6,172 nucleotides of DNA, from assembly GCA_030637245.1 (NCBI GenBank), contig DAOVVI010000105.1:1-6172 (forward strand), in the 5' to 3' direction. Origin of the DNA: Cyclobacteriaceae bacterium. GTDB taxonomy: Bacteria > Bacteroidota > Bacteroidia > Cytophagales > Cyclobacteriaceae. A program made the translations under genes and the position numbers. Shown piece after piece: positions 1-6,107 of the stretch; within the stretch, counting starts at the first letter, position 1; the number at the start of each line of letters is the position of its first letter. Under the pieces are notes generated by a model. The model was not told where the DNA came from. It worked only from the letters and a program-made list of their open reading frames with translations, and made no database searches.

Positions 1-1
1 G

Positions 2-1117
2 TTGGGAGCTGCTTTACTATTAATATTCGATCGTAGTTTTGGAACAAGTTTTTACCTCTCTGATATTTACATCGCAGGGGAAGCCCTACCAAATATGGGT
101 GGTAGCCCGATACTATTTCAGCATTTATTTTGGTTCCTTGGTCATCCGGAAGTCTATATAGTGCTACTTCCTTCTTTAGGCATAACGTCAGAAATTATTT
201 CTACGAACAGCAGAAAACCAATTTTTGGTTATAAAGCCATGATCATTTCCATGCTGGCAATTACAGTACTTTCATTTGTAGTATGGGCGCATCACATGTT
301 TGTGAGCGGATTGAATCCGTTCCTGGGTTCGATTTTTATGCTGCTCACTTTAATTATTGCTGTACCTTCTTCCGTCAAGGTTTTTAATTATCTCACTACG
401 TTGTGGAAAGGAAATATCATTTTCACACCGGCAATGTTGTTTTCTATTGGTTTGGTATCATTTTTTATTTCGGGAGGACTTACCGGGTTACATATGGGTA
501 ATTCAGCAATTGACATCCAATTGCATGACACGTATTTTATCGTAGCGCATTTCCACCTGGTAATGGGAGCCGCTGCATTTTTCGGGTTACTGGCAGGAGT
601 TTACCATTGGTTTCCCAAAATGTTTGGCAGGATGATGGATAACAAGTTGGGATATGTTCATTTCTGGATCACATTTGTTGGAGTTTATATGGTTTTCTTT
701 CCGATGCACTACATTGGTATTGCTGGATTTCCAAGACGATATTATTCATTTACTAACTTTGATGCGTTCAGTACTTTTGTCGATTTGAATGCATTTGTAA
801 GTATTGCGGCCTTCCTCACTTTTGCTGCGCAATTTATATTCCTTTTTAATTTCTTCTATAGCATGTTCAGAGGGAAAAAAGCTCCAGCAAATCCATGGCA
901 TTCCAATACGTTAGAGTGGACAACGCCAAGGAATCCAAAACACGGTAATTGGCCTGGAGAAATTCCTTCAGTTCATCGCTGGCCATATGATTACAGCAAG
1001 CCTGGAGCAAAAGAGGATTTTATTCCACAAAATATTCCCTTGTCTGAAACACCGGAATCTAACTTACAACACGAAGTTAAAATTGTAGCTGAAGAGAAAA
1101 CAGTAGCCAGGTCTTAA
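2..1117 (+). CDS. ctaD: Cytochrome c oxidase subunit I, 3' part (5' end outside window)
   Basis: This is the catalytic subunit of a heme-copper oxidase, which reduces O2 to water and pumps protons in the inner membrane. The window opens inside the gene; by alignment to bovine COX1 about 190 or more N-terminal residues are missing, so the first TTG is an internal Leu codon and not a start. In the 371 visible residues the key sites are all in place: HPEVY at 48-52 (CuB His and its cross-linked Tyr), WAHH at 95-98 (two CuB His), Lys126 (K-channel), HD at 175-176, and HFH at 183-185 (heme a3 and heme a ligands). PRR at 244-246 is the heme-propionate arginine pair. The spacing from His97 onward matches bovine COX1 exactly. 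The Tyr in HPEVY and the K-channel Lys point to an A-type oxidase. A soluble tail of about 75 residues (TLEWTTP near 307) resembles Bacteroidota subunit I. The stop overlaps the ctaA start by one base (TAATG). Confidence 0.97.
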   Translation: MGAALLLIFDRSFGTSFYLSDIYIAGEALPNMGGSPILFQHLFWFLGHPEVYIVLLPSLGITSEIISTNSRKPIFGYKAMIISMLAITVLSFVVWAHHMFVSGLNPFLGSIFMLLTLIIAVPSSVKVFNYLTTLWKGNIIFTPAMLFSIGLVSFFISGGLTGLHMGNSAIDIQLHDTYFIVAHFHLVMGAAAFFGLLAGVYHWFPKMFGRMMDNKLGYVHFWITFVGVYMVFFPMHYIGIAGFPRRYYSFTNFDAFSTFVDLNAFVSIAAFLTFAAQFIFLFNFFYSMFRGKKAPANPWHSNTLEWTTPRNPKHGNWPGEIPSVHRWPYDYSKPGAKEDFIPQNIPLSETPESNLQHEVKIVAEEKTVARS

Positions 1118-2181
1118 TGAATCCAGACAAAAAACATATCGCTTTTAAGAGGTTGAGCTTTATTACGCTCATTGCTGTTTACTTTCTGATCTTAGTTGGA
1201 GGGATTGTAAGGAGTACAGGTTCAGGAATGGGATGCCCTGATTGGCCAACATGTTTTGGGAGTTTTGTGCCTCCAACAGATGTTTCCGAGCTTCCTGGTG
1301 ATTATAAGGAATATTATGCGAATTACAGGCATGAGAAAAATGTCCGTTTTGCAAAATATTTGAATTTCTTTGGATTACCGGAAAAAGCTGATCAGATCGT
1401 AAATGATGAATCAATTATGGTTGAGGAGGATTTCAATGTTTATAAAACATGGACAGAATATGTAAACCGTTTGCTTGGAGCAACTATCGGATTTTTGATA
1501 TTCGCAATGATGATCGGTTCAATTTCCTATTTTAAAGAAGACAAGCCTGTTTTCTATTTGTCATTTTTTACATTTCTGGCGGTGGGCTTTCAAGGCTGGA
1601 TTGGGTCTATTGTAGTTTCAACCAACTTAATGCCATGGATGATCACCATTCACATGATCCTTGCCTTAGTCATTGTTTTATTATTGATCTATATCAATTT
1701 CAGAATTAGAAGAACTTCATTGAATTCTTCCTTACCAAGTGATAAAAGAATACTGGTTTCTCTGACAGTATTGTGTTTAGTCACCATGGGAATACAGATA
1801 GTTTTGGGAACGCAGGTCAGGGAAGCTATTGATGTAGTTGCTGCAGATCTGTCTTTTGCATTTAGGGAAACATGGATTAGTAAAACAGGATTGAGCTTTC
1901 TGATCCACAGATCATTTTCATTATTGATTTTAGGAGTGCATGGATGGTTGCTATATTCCGTTTTGAAAAATAAACATCAATCAAGCCTTGTAAAAAATAT
2001 TGGAAAATACATTGTTCTGCTTATTGGTATAGAAATATTGAGCGGAGTCGCCATGGCTTATTTTGGAATACCACCATTCATTCAGCCAATTCATTTGCTT
2101 TTTAGCACAGTCATATTTGGAGTGCTGTATTATATGTATTTAGTAATTGTTAATTCAAAAAATAAAATAGCTACAAGCTAA
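1117..2181 (+). CDS. ctaA: Heme A synthase (CtaA/COX15 family)
   Basis: This membrane enzyme oxidises the C8 methyl of heme O to a formyl group, giving heme A for the oxidase encoded around it. The 354-residue protein has about eight hydrophobic helices in two four-helix halves. The first half has GGIVRSTGSGMGCPDWPTC (28-46), containing the Cys40/Cys46 pair of the family's first outer loop. It also has the E-x-x-H-type helix motif, here EYVNR at 114-118, and His179. The second half has HR at 264-265 and PIH ending at His326. The fourth expected heme-ligand position holds Asn117 instead of His, and no second Cys pair is present in the second half. An insertion of about 60 polar residues (52-112) separates the Cys pair from helix 2. 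The gene starts on the last base of the ctaD stop and ends one base before the ctaB start, so it is probably translationally coupled. The assignment is firm. Confidence 0.94.
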   Translation: MNPDKKHIAFKRLSFITLIAVYFLILVGGIVRSTGSGMGCPDWPTCFGSFVPPTDVSELPGDYKEYYANYRHEKNVRFAKYLNFFGLPEKADQIVNDESIMVEEDFNVYKTWTEYVNRLLGATIGFLIFAMMIGSISYFKEDKPVFYLSFFTFLAVGFQGWIGSIVVSTNLMPWMITIHMILALVIVLLLIYINFRIRRTSLNSSLPSDKRILVSLTVLCLVTMGIQIVLGTQVREAIDVVAADLSFAFRETWISKTGLSFLIHRSFSLLILGVHGWLLYSVLKNKHQSSLVKNIGKYIVLLIGIEILSGVAMAYFGIPPFIQPIHLLFSTVIFGVLYYMYLVIVNSKNKIATS

Positions 2182-2182
2182 T

Positions 2183-3079
2183 ATGATAGGAACAACAGGA
2201 AATCTGGATTTATTATCTCTTCTGAACATGAAGCTGAAAAGTTATTATGAGCTTATAAAATTCAGGCTCAGCTTTTTGGTAGCGTTTTCTTCCGGATTTG
2301 GATATATCCTGGGGAATCACGGCATTGTAAACTGGAGCCAATTCATTGCCTTTTGTGTAGGAGGATTCCTTGTAAGTGGTGCAGCGATCACCATCAATCA
2401 AATTCTGGAAAAGGAGTATGATAAGGTGATGAAAAGAACAATGGGAAGACCATTACCGACCAACCGGGTTAGCCTACTGGAAGCCACAATCTTTGCTATT
2501 GCTTTGCTCTTCATTGGATTCTCAATGCTTTTTATCACTACCAATATATTGATAGTTTTAATTTCAATGTTTTCTATGTTGATGTATTGTTTTGTTTATA
2601 CGCCTTTGAAAAGAGTAGGGCCAATTGCAGTTTTTGTTGGAGCGATTCCCGGGGCATTGCCGCCATTATTAGGTTGGGTAGCCGCTACAGGTCATATTTC
2701 GTATGAGGCGCTGATCATTTTTGGGATTCAGTTTATCTGGCAATTCCCGCACTTTTGGGCAATTGCTTGGCTGGCGGATGATGATTATAAAAAGGCAGGC
2801 TTTAAATTGCTTCCGGCAGGAGGGAAAAAGGATATGCGTACTGCGATCAATATCATGATCTATACATTGTTTTTATTACCACTCGGTTTATTGCCGGCCA
2901 AGTTTGGAGTTGCAGGCATTAATTCTGCCATCATTGCCACAATTTGCGGAGTACTATTTCTAGCTCAGACATTTAGTTTGATGCGAGACAATTCCAGGAA
3001 GTCAGCTTTGAAAATCATGTATGGATCATTTTTATATTTACCAATTGTTCAGATAGCTTATTTAGTTGATAAAATATGA
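2183..3079 (+). CDS. ctaB: Protoheme IX farnesyltransferase (heme O synthase)
   Basis: This UbiA-superfamily membrane prenyltransferase transfers farnesyl from farnesyl diphosphate to heme B, giving heme O, the substrate of CtaA encoded just upstream. The protein has 298 residues, a normal length. The first Asp-rich region runs from N72 through E78 and D80 to MKRT (83-86) and GRPLP (88-92). YTPLKR lies at 139-144, GAIPGALPPLLGW at 153-165, and the second active-site region WQFPHFWAIAW at 186-196 is followed by DDDYKKAG at 199-206. Multiple hydrophobic helices fill the rest. The start at 2183 lies one base after the ctaA stop and has no clear Shine-Dalgarno sequence. A second in-frame ATG at 2228 (residue 16) sits directly before the conserved YYELIKFRLS segment and could be the true start. 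The stop overlaps the next start in ATGA. Confidence 0.95.
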   Translation: MIGTTGNLDLLSLLNMKLKSYYELIKFRLSFLVAFSSGFGYILGNHGIVNWSQFIAFCVGGFLVSGAAITINQILEKEYDKVMKRTMGRPLPTNRVSLLEATIFAIALLFIGFSMLFITTNILIVLISMFSMLMYCFVYTPLKRVGPIAVFVGAIPGALPPLLGWVAATGHISYEALIIFGIQFIWQFPHFWAIAWLADDDYKKAGFKLLPAGGKKDMRTAINIMIYTLFLLPLGLLPAKFGVAGINSAIIATICGVLFLAQTFSLMRDNSRKSALKIMYGSFLYLPIVQIAYLVDKI

Positions 3080-3663
3080 TAGCGAATCAGAATCTACATA
3101 TCGACGAGGCAAAAGAAACGCTTGCCATGCATCCCAAAAAGTTTGCATTGTGGTTGTTTATCGTGTCAATCGTAATGCTTTTTGCGGCATTGACCAGCGC
3201 TTACATTGTCAAACAATCTGATGGCAATTGGCTGTCTTTCAAACTACCTGGAATTTTTGCTGTCAACACAGTCATCATTGCAATCAGCAGTTTGACCATG
3301 CATCTTGCCTACGTGGCAGCAAAAAAGGATGCATTGGGTAAAGTAAAATGGATGCTTTCAATTACTGTTGTACTTGGACTTTTATTCCTTGTCGGGCAGT
3401 ATATTTCCTGGTCAGAATTAGTGAAAAATGATGTGTACTTTGTTAGCAATTACGCTTCAGCATCATTCATTTATGTATTTACCGGTCTTCACGGTGTGCA
3501 TCTGATAAGTGGAATTATATTTCTTTTGATCGCATTCAGATCTTCGTTAAAATCAGAGATCCATTCTAAAAAGCTCGTGCAGATAGAAATGTGTATGACG
3601 TACTGGCATTTTCTTGGAGGTCTTTGGTTGTATTTGTATTTATTCTTATTATTCAATTTATAA
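3076..3663 (+). CDS. Short COX3-family subunit III protein (first of two)
   Basis: This 195-residue membrane protein belongs to the cytochrome c oxidase subunit III family, which packs against subunit I and supports stable proton uptake. About five hydrophobic helices follow a polar N-terminus of some 20 residues. Family landmarks are FTGLHGVHLISG at 135-146 and, at the C-terminus, YWHFLGGLWLYLYLF. The latter corresponds to the usual WHFVDxVW end but has GG in place of VD. The Q-x-x-E-W motif of subunit III appears as GQYISW at 107-112, so the usual conserved Glu is replaced by Ser111. The gene starts within the ctaB stop (ATGA overlap) and ends 16 nt before a second, longer COX3 gene. It may be a divergent structural subunit or partner of the second copy. 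Family membership is secure; the division of labour between the two copies is not known from sequence. Confidence 0.9.
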   Translation: MIANQNLHIDEAKETLAMHPKKFALWLFIVSIVMLFAALTSAYIVKQSDGNWLSFKLPGIFAVNTVIIAISSLTMHLAYVAAKKDALGKVKWMLSITVVLGLLFLVGQYISWSELVKNDVYFVSNYASASFIYVFTGLHGVHLISGIIFLLIAFRSSLKSEIHSKKLVQIEMCMTYWHFLGGLWLYLYLFLLFNL

Positions 3664-3679
3664 CAAAAAATTAACCCAA

Positions 3680-4426
3680 ATGGCGTCAACAGCTGCAGTC
3701 GAACAATCCGGCAAAAACCTATGGGGGGGGGGTGTATCACCGCTTAAGGCAAGCTATGGAAAACTCATGATGTGGTTTTTCCTTTTGTCTGATGCATTCA
3801 CTTTTTCAGGACTTCTTATTACTTATGGATTATTGAGATATAGTCATCGTGCATATGAAGGTACGATAGCAGATTATGTAGCCTCGCATGACTATTGGCC
3901 TATTCCGGAAAAAGTATTTGATGCAGTACCATTTCTACATGGAGTTTCAATTCCCTTGATGTTCGTGGGCATCATGACATTTATTCTCATCATGAGTAGT
4001 GTGACCATGGTTTTGGCTGTAGAGGCCGGTCATCGAATGGATCGCAAAAATGTAATGAAATGGATGCTTTGGACAATTGTTGGAGGTATTGCCTTCTTAA
4101 GTTGTCAGGCATGGGAATGGGTGCATTTTATCCATGGCACAGAACATGGGCTTACCCTGGCTGATGGAACAACAATATTTGGAGCTAACCTTGCGGTTAA
4201 TGAATATGGCCCCCAGCTATTTGCCGATTTGTTTTTCTTTATCACAGGTTTTCACGGGACGCACGTTCTTAGTGGTGTGTTGCTTAATATTATGATTTTC
4301 TACCAGGCCTCAGTTGGAACATTTGAACGCAGAGGCCACTATGAAATGGTTGAAAAAATCGGTCTATACTGGCACTTTGTGGACCTGGTTTGGGTATTTG
4401 TATTTACATTTTTCTACTTGATTTAA
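3680..4426 (+). CDS. ctaE: Cytochrome c oxidase subunit III (second, canonical copy)
   Basis: This is subunit III of the heme-copper oxidase. I start it at the ATG at 3680, giving 248 residues beginning MASTAAVEQ. The same frame is open further upstream, but that part overlaps the preceding gene and is not protein-like. SYGKLMMWFFLLSDAFTFSG (25-44) leads into helix 1. CQAWEW at 142-147 carries the conserved Glu146. FHGTHVLSG at 191-199 and YWHFVDLVWVF at 230-240 are textbook family motifs. A loop of about 30 residues (53-85) after helix 1 is hydrophilic. Residues 15-18 (WGGG) are encoded by a run of ten G at 3723-3732, so the reading frame depends on the exact length of that tract; as given, it is intact. 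The gene lies 16 nt after the shorter COX3 gene and 13 nt before subunit IV. Confidence 0.95.
   Translation: MASTAAVEQSGKNLWGGGVSPLKASYGKLMMWFFLLSDAFTFSGLLITYGLLRYSHRAYEGTIADYVASHDYWPIPEKVFDAVPFLHGVSIPLMFVGIMTFILIMSSVTMVLAVEAGHRMDRKNVMKWMLWTIVGGIAFLSCQAWEWVHFIHGTEHGLTLADGTTIFGANLAVNEYGPQLFADLFFFITGFHGTHVLSGVLLNIMIFYQASVGTFERRGHYEMVEKIGLYWHFVDLVWVFVFTFFYLI
3723..3732 (+). repeat. Ten-G homopolymer inside subunit III gene
   Basis: An uninterrupted run of ten G lies 43 nt into the subunit III gene and encodes the end of Trp15 plus Gly16, Gly17 and part of Gly18. It is the longest homopolymer I see in this AT-rich window. Loss of one G would bring a TGA at 3768-3770 into frame, and gain of one G would bring a TAA at 3745-3747 into frame. 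Such tracts are prone to slippage both in cells and in sequencing. Confidence 0.95.
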
Positions 4427-4439
4427 ATTACAAAGAGAT

Positions 4440-4772
4440 ATGGCATTATTAGAAGAAATTTCACAGATCGAAGTAAAACCGGCCAATAAATCAGAAATCA
4501 ATAATCTCTGGAAAATCGCCGGGATATTATTGGTAATTACAATTATAGAATTTGTTTTCGCTTTTTCAATGCCTGACGATTGGAAAGTGATGAAGATTTC
4601 AATTTTTGTTGGTTTGACTTTCGTTAAAGCCTTTTACATCGTATCGGAGTTTATGCACTTAAAGCATGAGACTAAGACGCTTATCTGGTCTATTGTGCTG
4701 CCGATGATTTTAGTCATTTGGTTGGTCATTGCCCTGATTTATGAAGGGGGTGCTATTTTGGAGGTGAGATAA
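4440..4772 (+). CDS. Cytochrome c oxidase subunit IV family protein (small three-helix subunit)
   Basis: This 110-residue protein has a polar N-terminus of about 22 residues and three hydrophobic helices at roughly 23-43, 52-72 and 80-102. The second helix runs into AFYIVSEFMHLKHE (63-76). This Lys-Ala-Phe...Phe-Met-His-Leu pattern marks the prokaryotic COX4/CyoD-like small subunit (called CtaF in Bacillus), which stabilises the oxidase core. Length, helix count and position directly after subunit III all agree. The gene starts 13 nt after the subunit III stop, with a purine-rich stretch (AAAGAGAT) just upstream. It is the last gene before a predicted terminator and so probably the end of the structural operon. 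No catalytic residues are expected in this family. Confidence 0.9.
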   Translation: MALLEEISQIEVKPANKSEINNLWKIAGILLVITIIEFVFAFSMPDDWKVMKISIFVGLTFVKAFYIVSEFMHLKHETKTLIWSIVLPMILVIWLVIALIYEGGAILEVR

Positions 4773-4795
4773 AAACGATTAGAAAAAATTTGAAT

Positions 4796-4832
4796 GTCAG
4801 TGGTCATAAATTTAATGGTCGCTGGCTTTTTT
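4796..4832 (+). terminator. Predicted intrinsic terminator after the oxidase operon
   Basis: An RNA hairpin can form with arms 4796-4807 and 4815-4826 around the 7-nt loop AAATTTA. It has twelve pairs, four of them G-U, and is followed at once by six T (4827-4832). An A-rich stretch lies just upstream (4783-4788). It starts 24 nt after the subunit IV stop, where an operon end would be expected. The G-U pairs make the stem only moderately stable, so read-through into the Sco-like gene is possible. On the opposite strand the G-U pairs become C-A mismatches, so the signal works in the plus direction only. Confidence 0.6.
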
Positions 4833-4836
4833 AGTT

Positions 4837-4844
4837 TAACTTTG
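4837..4844 (+). promoter_or_regulatory. Candidate Bacteroidota -7 promoter element for the Sco-like gene
   Basis: TAACTTTG matches the Bacteroidota -7 consensus TAnnTTTG exactly. It lies just after the predicted terminator and 16 nt before the ATG at 4861, which implies a very short leader of about ten bases. No convincing -33 TTG element is visible at the right distance upstream, so this is a weak call that rests on the motif and its position. Confidence 0.35.
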
Positions 4845-4860
4845 GTTAAGCTTATTAGAA

Positions 4861-5469
4861 ATGAAAAAATCTATCCTTCTCGTTATAACTTTAGCAATAC
4901 CAGTCTCCGTCTTTTTATTCCTGAAATTTTTTGGAACAAATACTTTTGAGGTGCCCTGCCTGTTTGATGAAGGAATTCCAAATTGTCCAAATTCATCAAG
5001 TCCACATAAAGTTCCCAACTTTGAATACATTGGAGAAACAGGGAAACAATTTAATTCAAACCAATTGGAAGGATTTCTGATCTATGGAGTTTTGGATTCT
5101 TCGAAATCGGAGCAGAATAAAAAATTGATTGTTGAATTGGTTCGGATACAGGATGCGTTTTTCGAAATCGGGTCGCCTTACTTTCTTATTTTCATAAATG
5201 GAAATCCCAATCAACATAGGGAAATGGAATCACTATGCAGCAACATGGGTTTAGCACAAAAAAGTAGTTGCATTGCCTATTTGGAACATAGGCAACTATC
5301 TGATTTTTTAAAATGTGGAATTGCCTTGATTGATGAAAATTCTGATGGATTTTCAAATCTGGTATTGGCAGATCCTCAAAAAAGAATAAGAGGAATCTAT
5401 AACGGCCTGGATATCGAGCAAACAGATCAGCTAATATTGGAGTTAAAGATATTGAAAGAACAACTTTAG
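4861..5469 (+). CDS. Membrane-anchored Sco1/SenC-like thioredoxin-fold protein without CxxxC motif
   Basis: This 202-residue protein has an N-terminal membrane anchor (about 4-24) and a soluble domain that should face the periplasm. The domain resembles Sco proteins, copper chaperones or thiol reductases for the CuA centre of subunit II. It opens with VPNFEY (51-56) and a G-x-x-F strand turn. It ends with VLADPQKRIRGIYNGLD (168-184) and a Leu-rich helix, matching the Sco ending of LxDpxGrIRGxYdGtD plus a final helix. Where Sco carries CPxxCP the sequence reads LDSSKSEQN (78-86), with no cysteine. The distal His expected about eight residues before Asp171 is also absent. The five Cys present (33, 42, 126, 137, 152) do not form a CxxxC. 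A canonical copper site is therefore lacking, although the frame is intact. The context, before a DUF420 gene and after the oxidase operon, supports an assembly role. It could also be another thioredoxin-fold protein. Confidence 0.72.
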   Translation: MKKSILLVITLAIPVSVFLFLKFFGTNTFEVPCLFDEGIPNCPNSSSPHKVPNFEYIGETGKQFNSNQLEGFLIYGVLDSSKSEQNKKLIVELVRIQDAFFEIGSPYFLIFINGNPNQHREMESLCSNMGLAQKSSCIAYLEHRQLSDFLKCGIALIDENSDGFSNLVLADPQKRIRGIYNGLDIEQTDQLILELKILKEQL

Positions 5470-5479
5470 ATAGATTTGT

Positions 5480-6016
5480 ATGAACGAGAAAAGCAAAATT
5501 TTCAAACGGATTTTTATACTAATTTCAATTCTTATACCAATGGTAGTGGCAGTATTGTTATTCCTTCCAAAAGGAGATACAAGTGCAGTAAGTCCATGGA
5601 TATTCACGCTTCCATTTTACAATGCAATCATCAATACCCTAACAGCCATACTTTTAATGTCCGGCTTTTATTTTGTAAAAAACGGGAAAGTAAATTCTCA
5701 TAAAGTGTGCATGATAAGCGCCTTTATTTTAGGATCTTTGTTTTTGATATTCTATGTCATTTACCATTCCAATGCTCCTTCCACAAAATTTGGCGGGGAA
5801 GGTATAATCCGGTATGTTTACTTCTTCTTTTTGCTCAGTCATATTTTATTGGCGTTTATTGTAGTGCCACTGGTATTGTCGGCAATATATTTTGCTGTTT
5901 CCCAAAAAATTGAAAAGCATAAAAAAATTGTGAAATTTACATTCCCTGTTTGGTTATATGTTTCAATAACGGGTGTCATCGTTTTCTTAATGATCAGCCC
6001 ATATTATTCACATTAA
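5480..6016 (+). CDS. DUF420 membrane protein (CtaM-type oxidase assembly factor)
   Basis: This 178-residue protein has five hydrophobic helices at about 11-29, 45-66, 77-95, 112-138 and 154-172. Four histidines sit at or near helix ends: His74 (NSHK), His96 (YHSNAP), His121 (LSH) and His147 (EKHKK). LPFYNAIINTLTAILL at 44-59 and the YHSNAPSTKFGG stretch (95-106) are typical of DUF420. In Firmicutes this family (CtaM, YozB) is needed for activity of heme A-containing oxidases. A role in heme or copper insertion here is an inference from family and neighbourhood. The ATG at 5480 follows the Sco-like stop by 10 nt, so the two genes are probably cotranscribed. There is no Shine-Dalgarno sequence. 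An alternative TTG start at 5476 in another frame gives no sensible protein. Confidence 0.88.
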   Translation: MNEKSKIFKRIFILISILIPMVVAVLLFLPKGDTSAVSPWIFTLPFYNAIINTLTAILLMSGFYFVKNGKVNSHKVCMISAFILGSLFLIFYVIYHSNAPSTKFGGEGIIRYVYFFFLLSHILLAFIVVPLVLSAIYFAVSQKIEKHKKIVKFTFPVWLYVSITGVIVFLMISPYYSH

Positions 6017-6017
6017 T

Positions 6018-6068
6018 ATGAAACCGGCGTGGCCGGAGCAAATTAAGGACACACAAATGCATGATTAA
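6018..6068 (+). other. Possible 16-codon leader ORF in the 91-nt gap
   Basis: One base after the DUF420 stop an ATG opens a 16-residue frame (MKPAWPEQIKDTQMHD) ending in TAA. It resembles no protein I know and may well be chance. Its GC-rich beginning differs from the AT-rich surroundings. I list it because it fills much of the gap before the next gene. Confidence that it is translated is low. Confidence 0.12.
6024..6036. repeat. Short GC-rich inverted repeat (CCGGC-GTG-GCCGG)
   Basis: A perfect 5-bp inverted repeat with a 3-nt spacer lies 8 nt after the DUF420 stop. Of its 13 bases 12 are G or C, which stands out locally. No T-run follows on the plus strand, so it is not a standard intrinsic terminator. 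It could be a weak 3'-end hairpin, a protein-binding site or chance. Confidence 0.4.
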
Positions 6069-6107
6069 TGGCTCAGGTAAATTGCAGATTTTAAAAATTA
6101 GAAACAT

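Noticed and set aside
2..4. TTG at the left edge as a true start codon of subunit I
   Set aside because: Subunit I normally has about 190 or more residues before this point; the codon is an internal Leu in a gene cut by the window edge.
1169..1414. Minus-strand 81-codon open frame within ctaA
   Set aside because: Composition is unlike a real protein and it lies fully opposite ctaA.
3614..3679. In-frame extension of the second COX3 gene upstream to an ATG at 3614
   Set aside because: It overlaps the end of the preceding COX3 gene in another frame and its residues look unlike a subunit III N-terminus; the ATG at 3680 gives a normal start.
3489..3740. Minus-strand 83-codon open frame across the two COX3 genes
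   Set aside because: It lies opposite well-supported coding sequence and shows no protein family features; it is a shadow frame.
4861..5469. Pseudogene status of the Sco-like gene
   Set aside because: The frame is intact, with a proper membrane anchor and a conserved C-terminal motif; missing Cys alone does not show decay.
5471..5478. TAGATTTG, an exact TAnnTTTG match just before the DUF420 gene
   Set aside because: It ends two bases before the ATG, so transcription would start inside the gene; no usable leader, and it overlaps the short gap of a likely cotranscribed pair.
5476..5913. Plus-strand short frames (75 and 68 codons) overlapping the DUF420 gene
   Set aside because: They are in another frame from the DUF420 protein, which has clear family motifs; they have no recognisable features.
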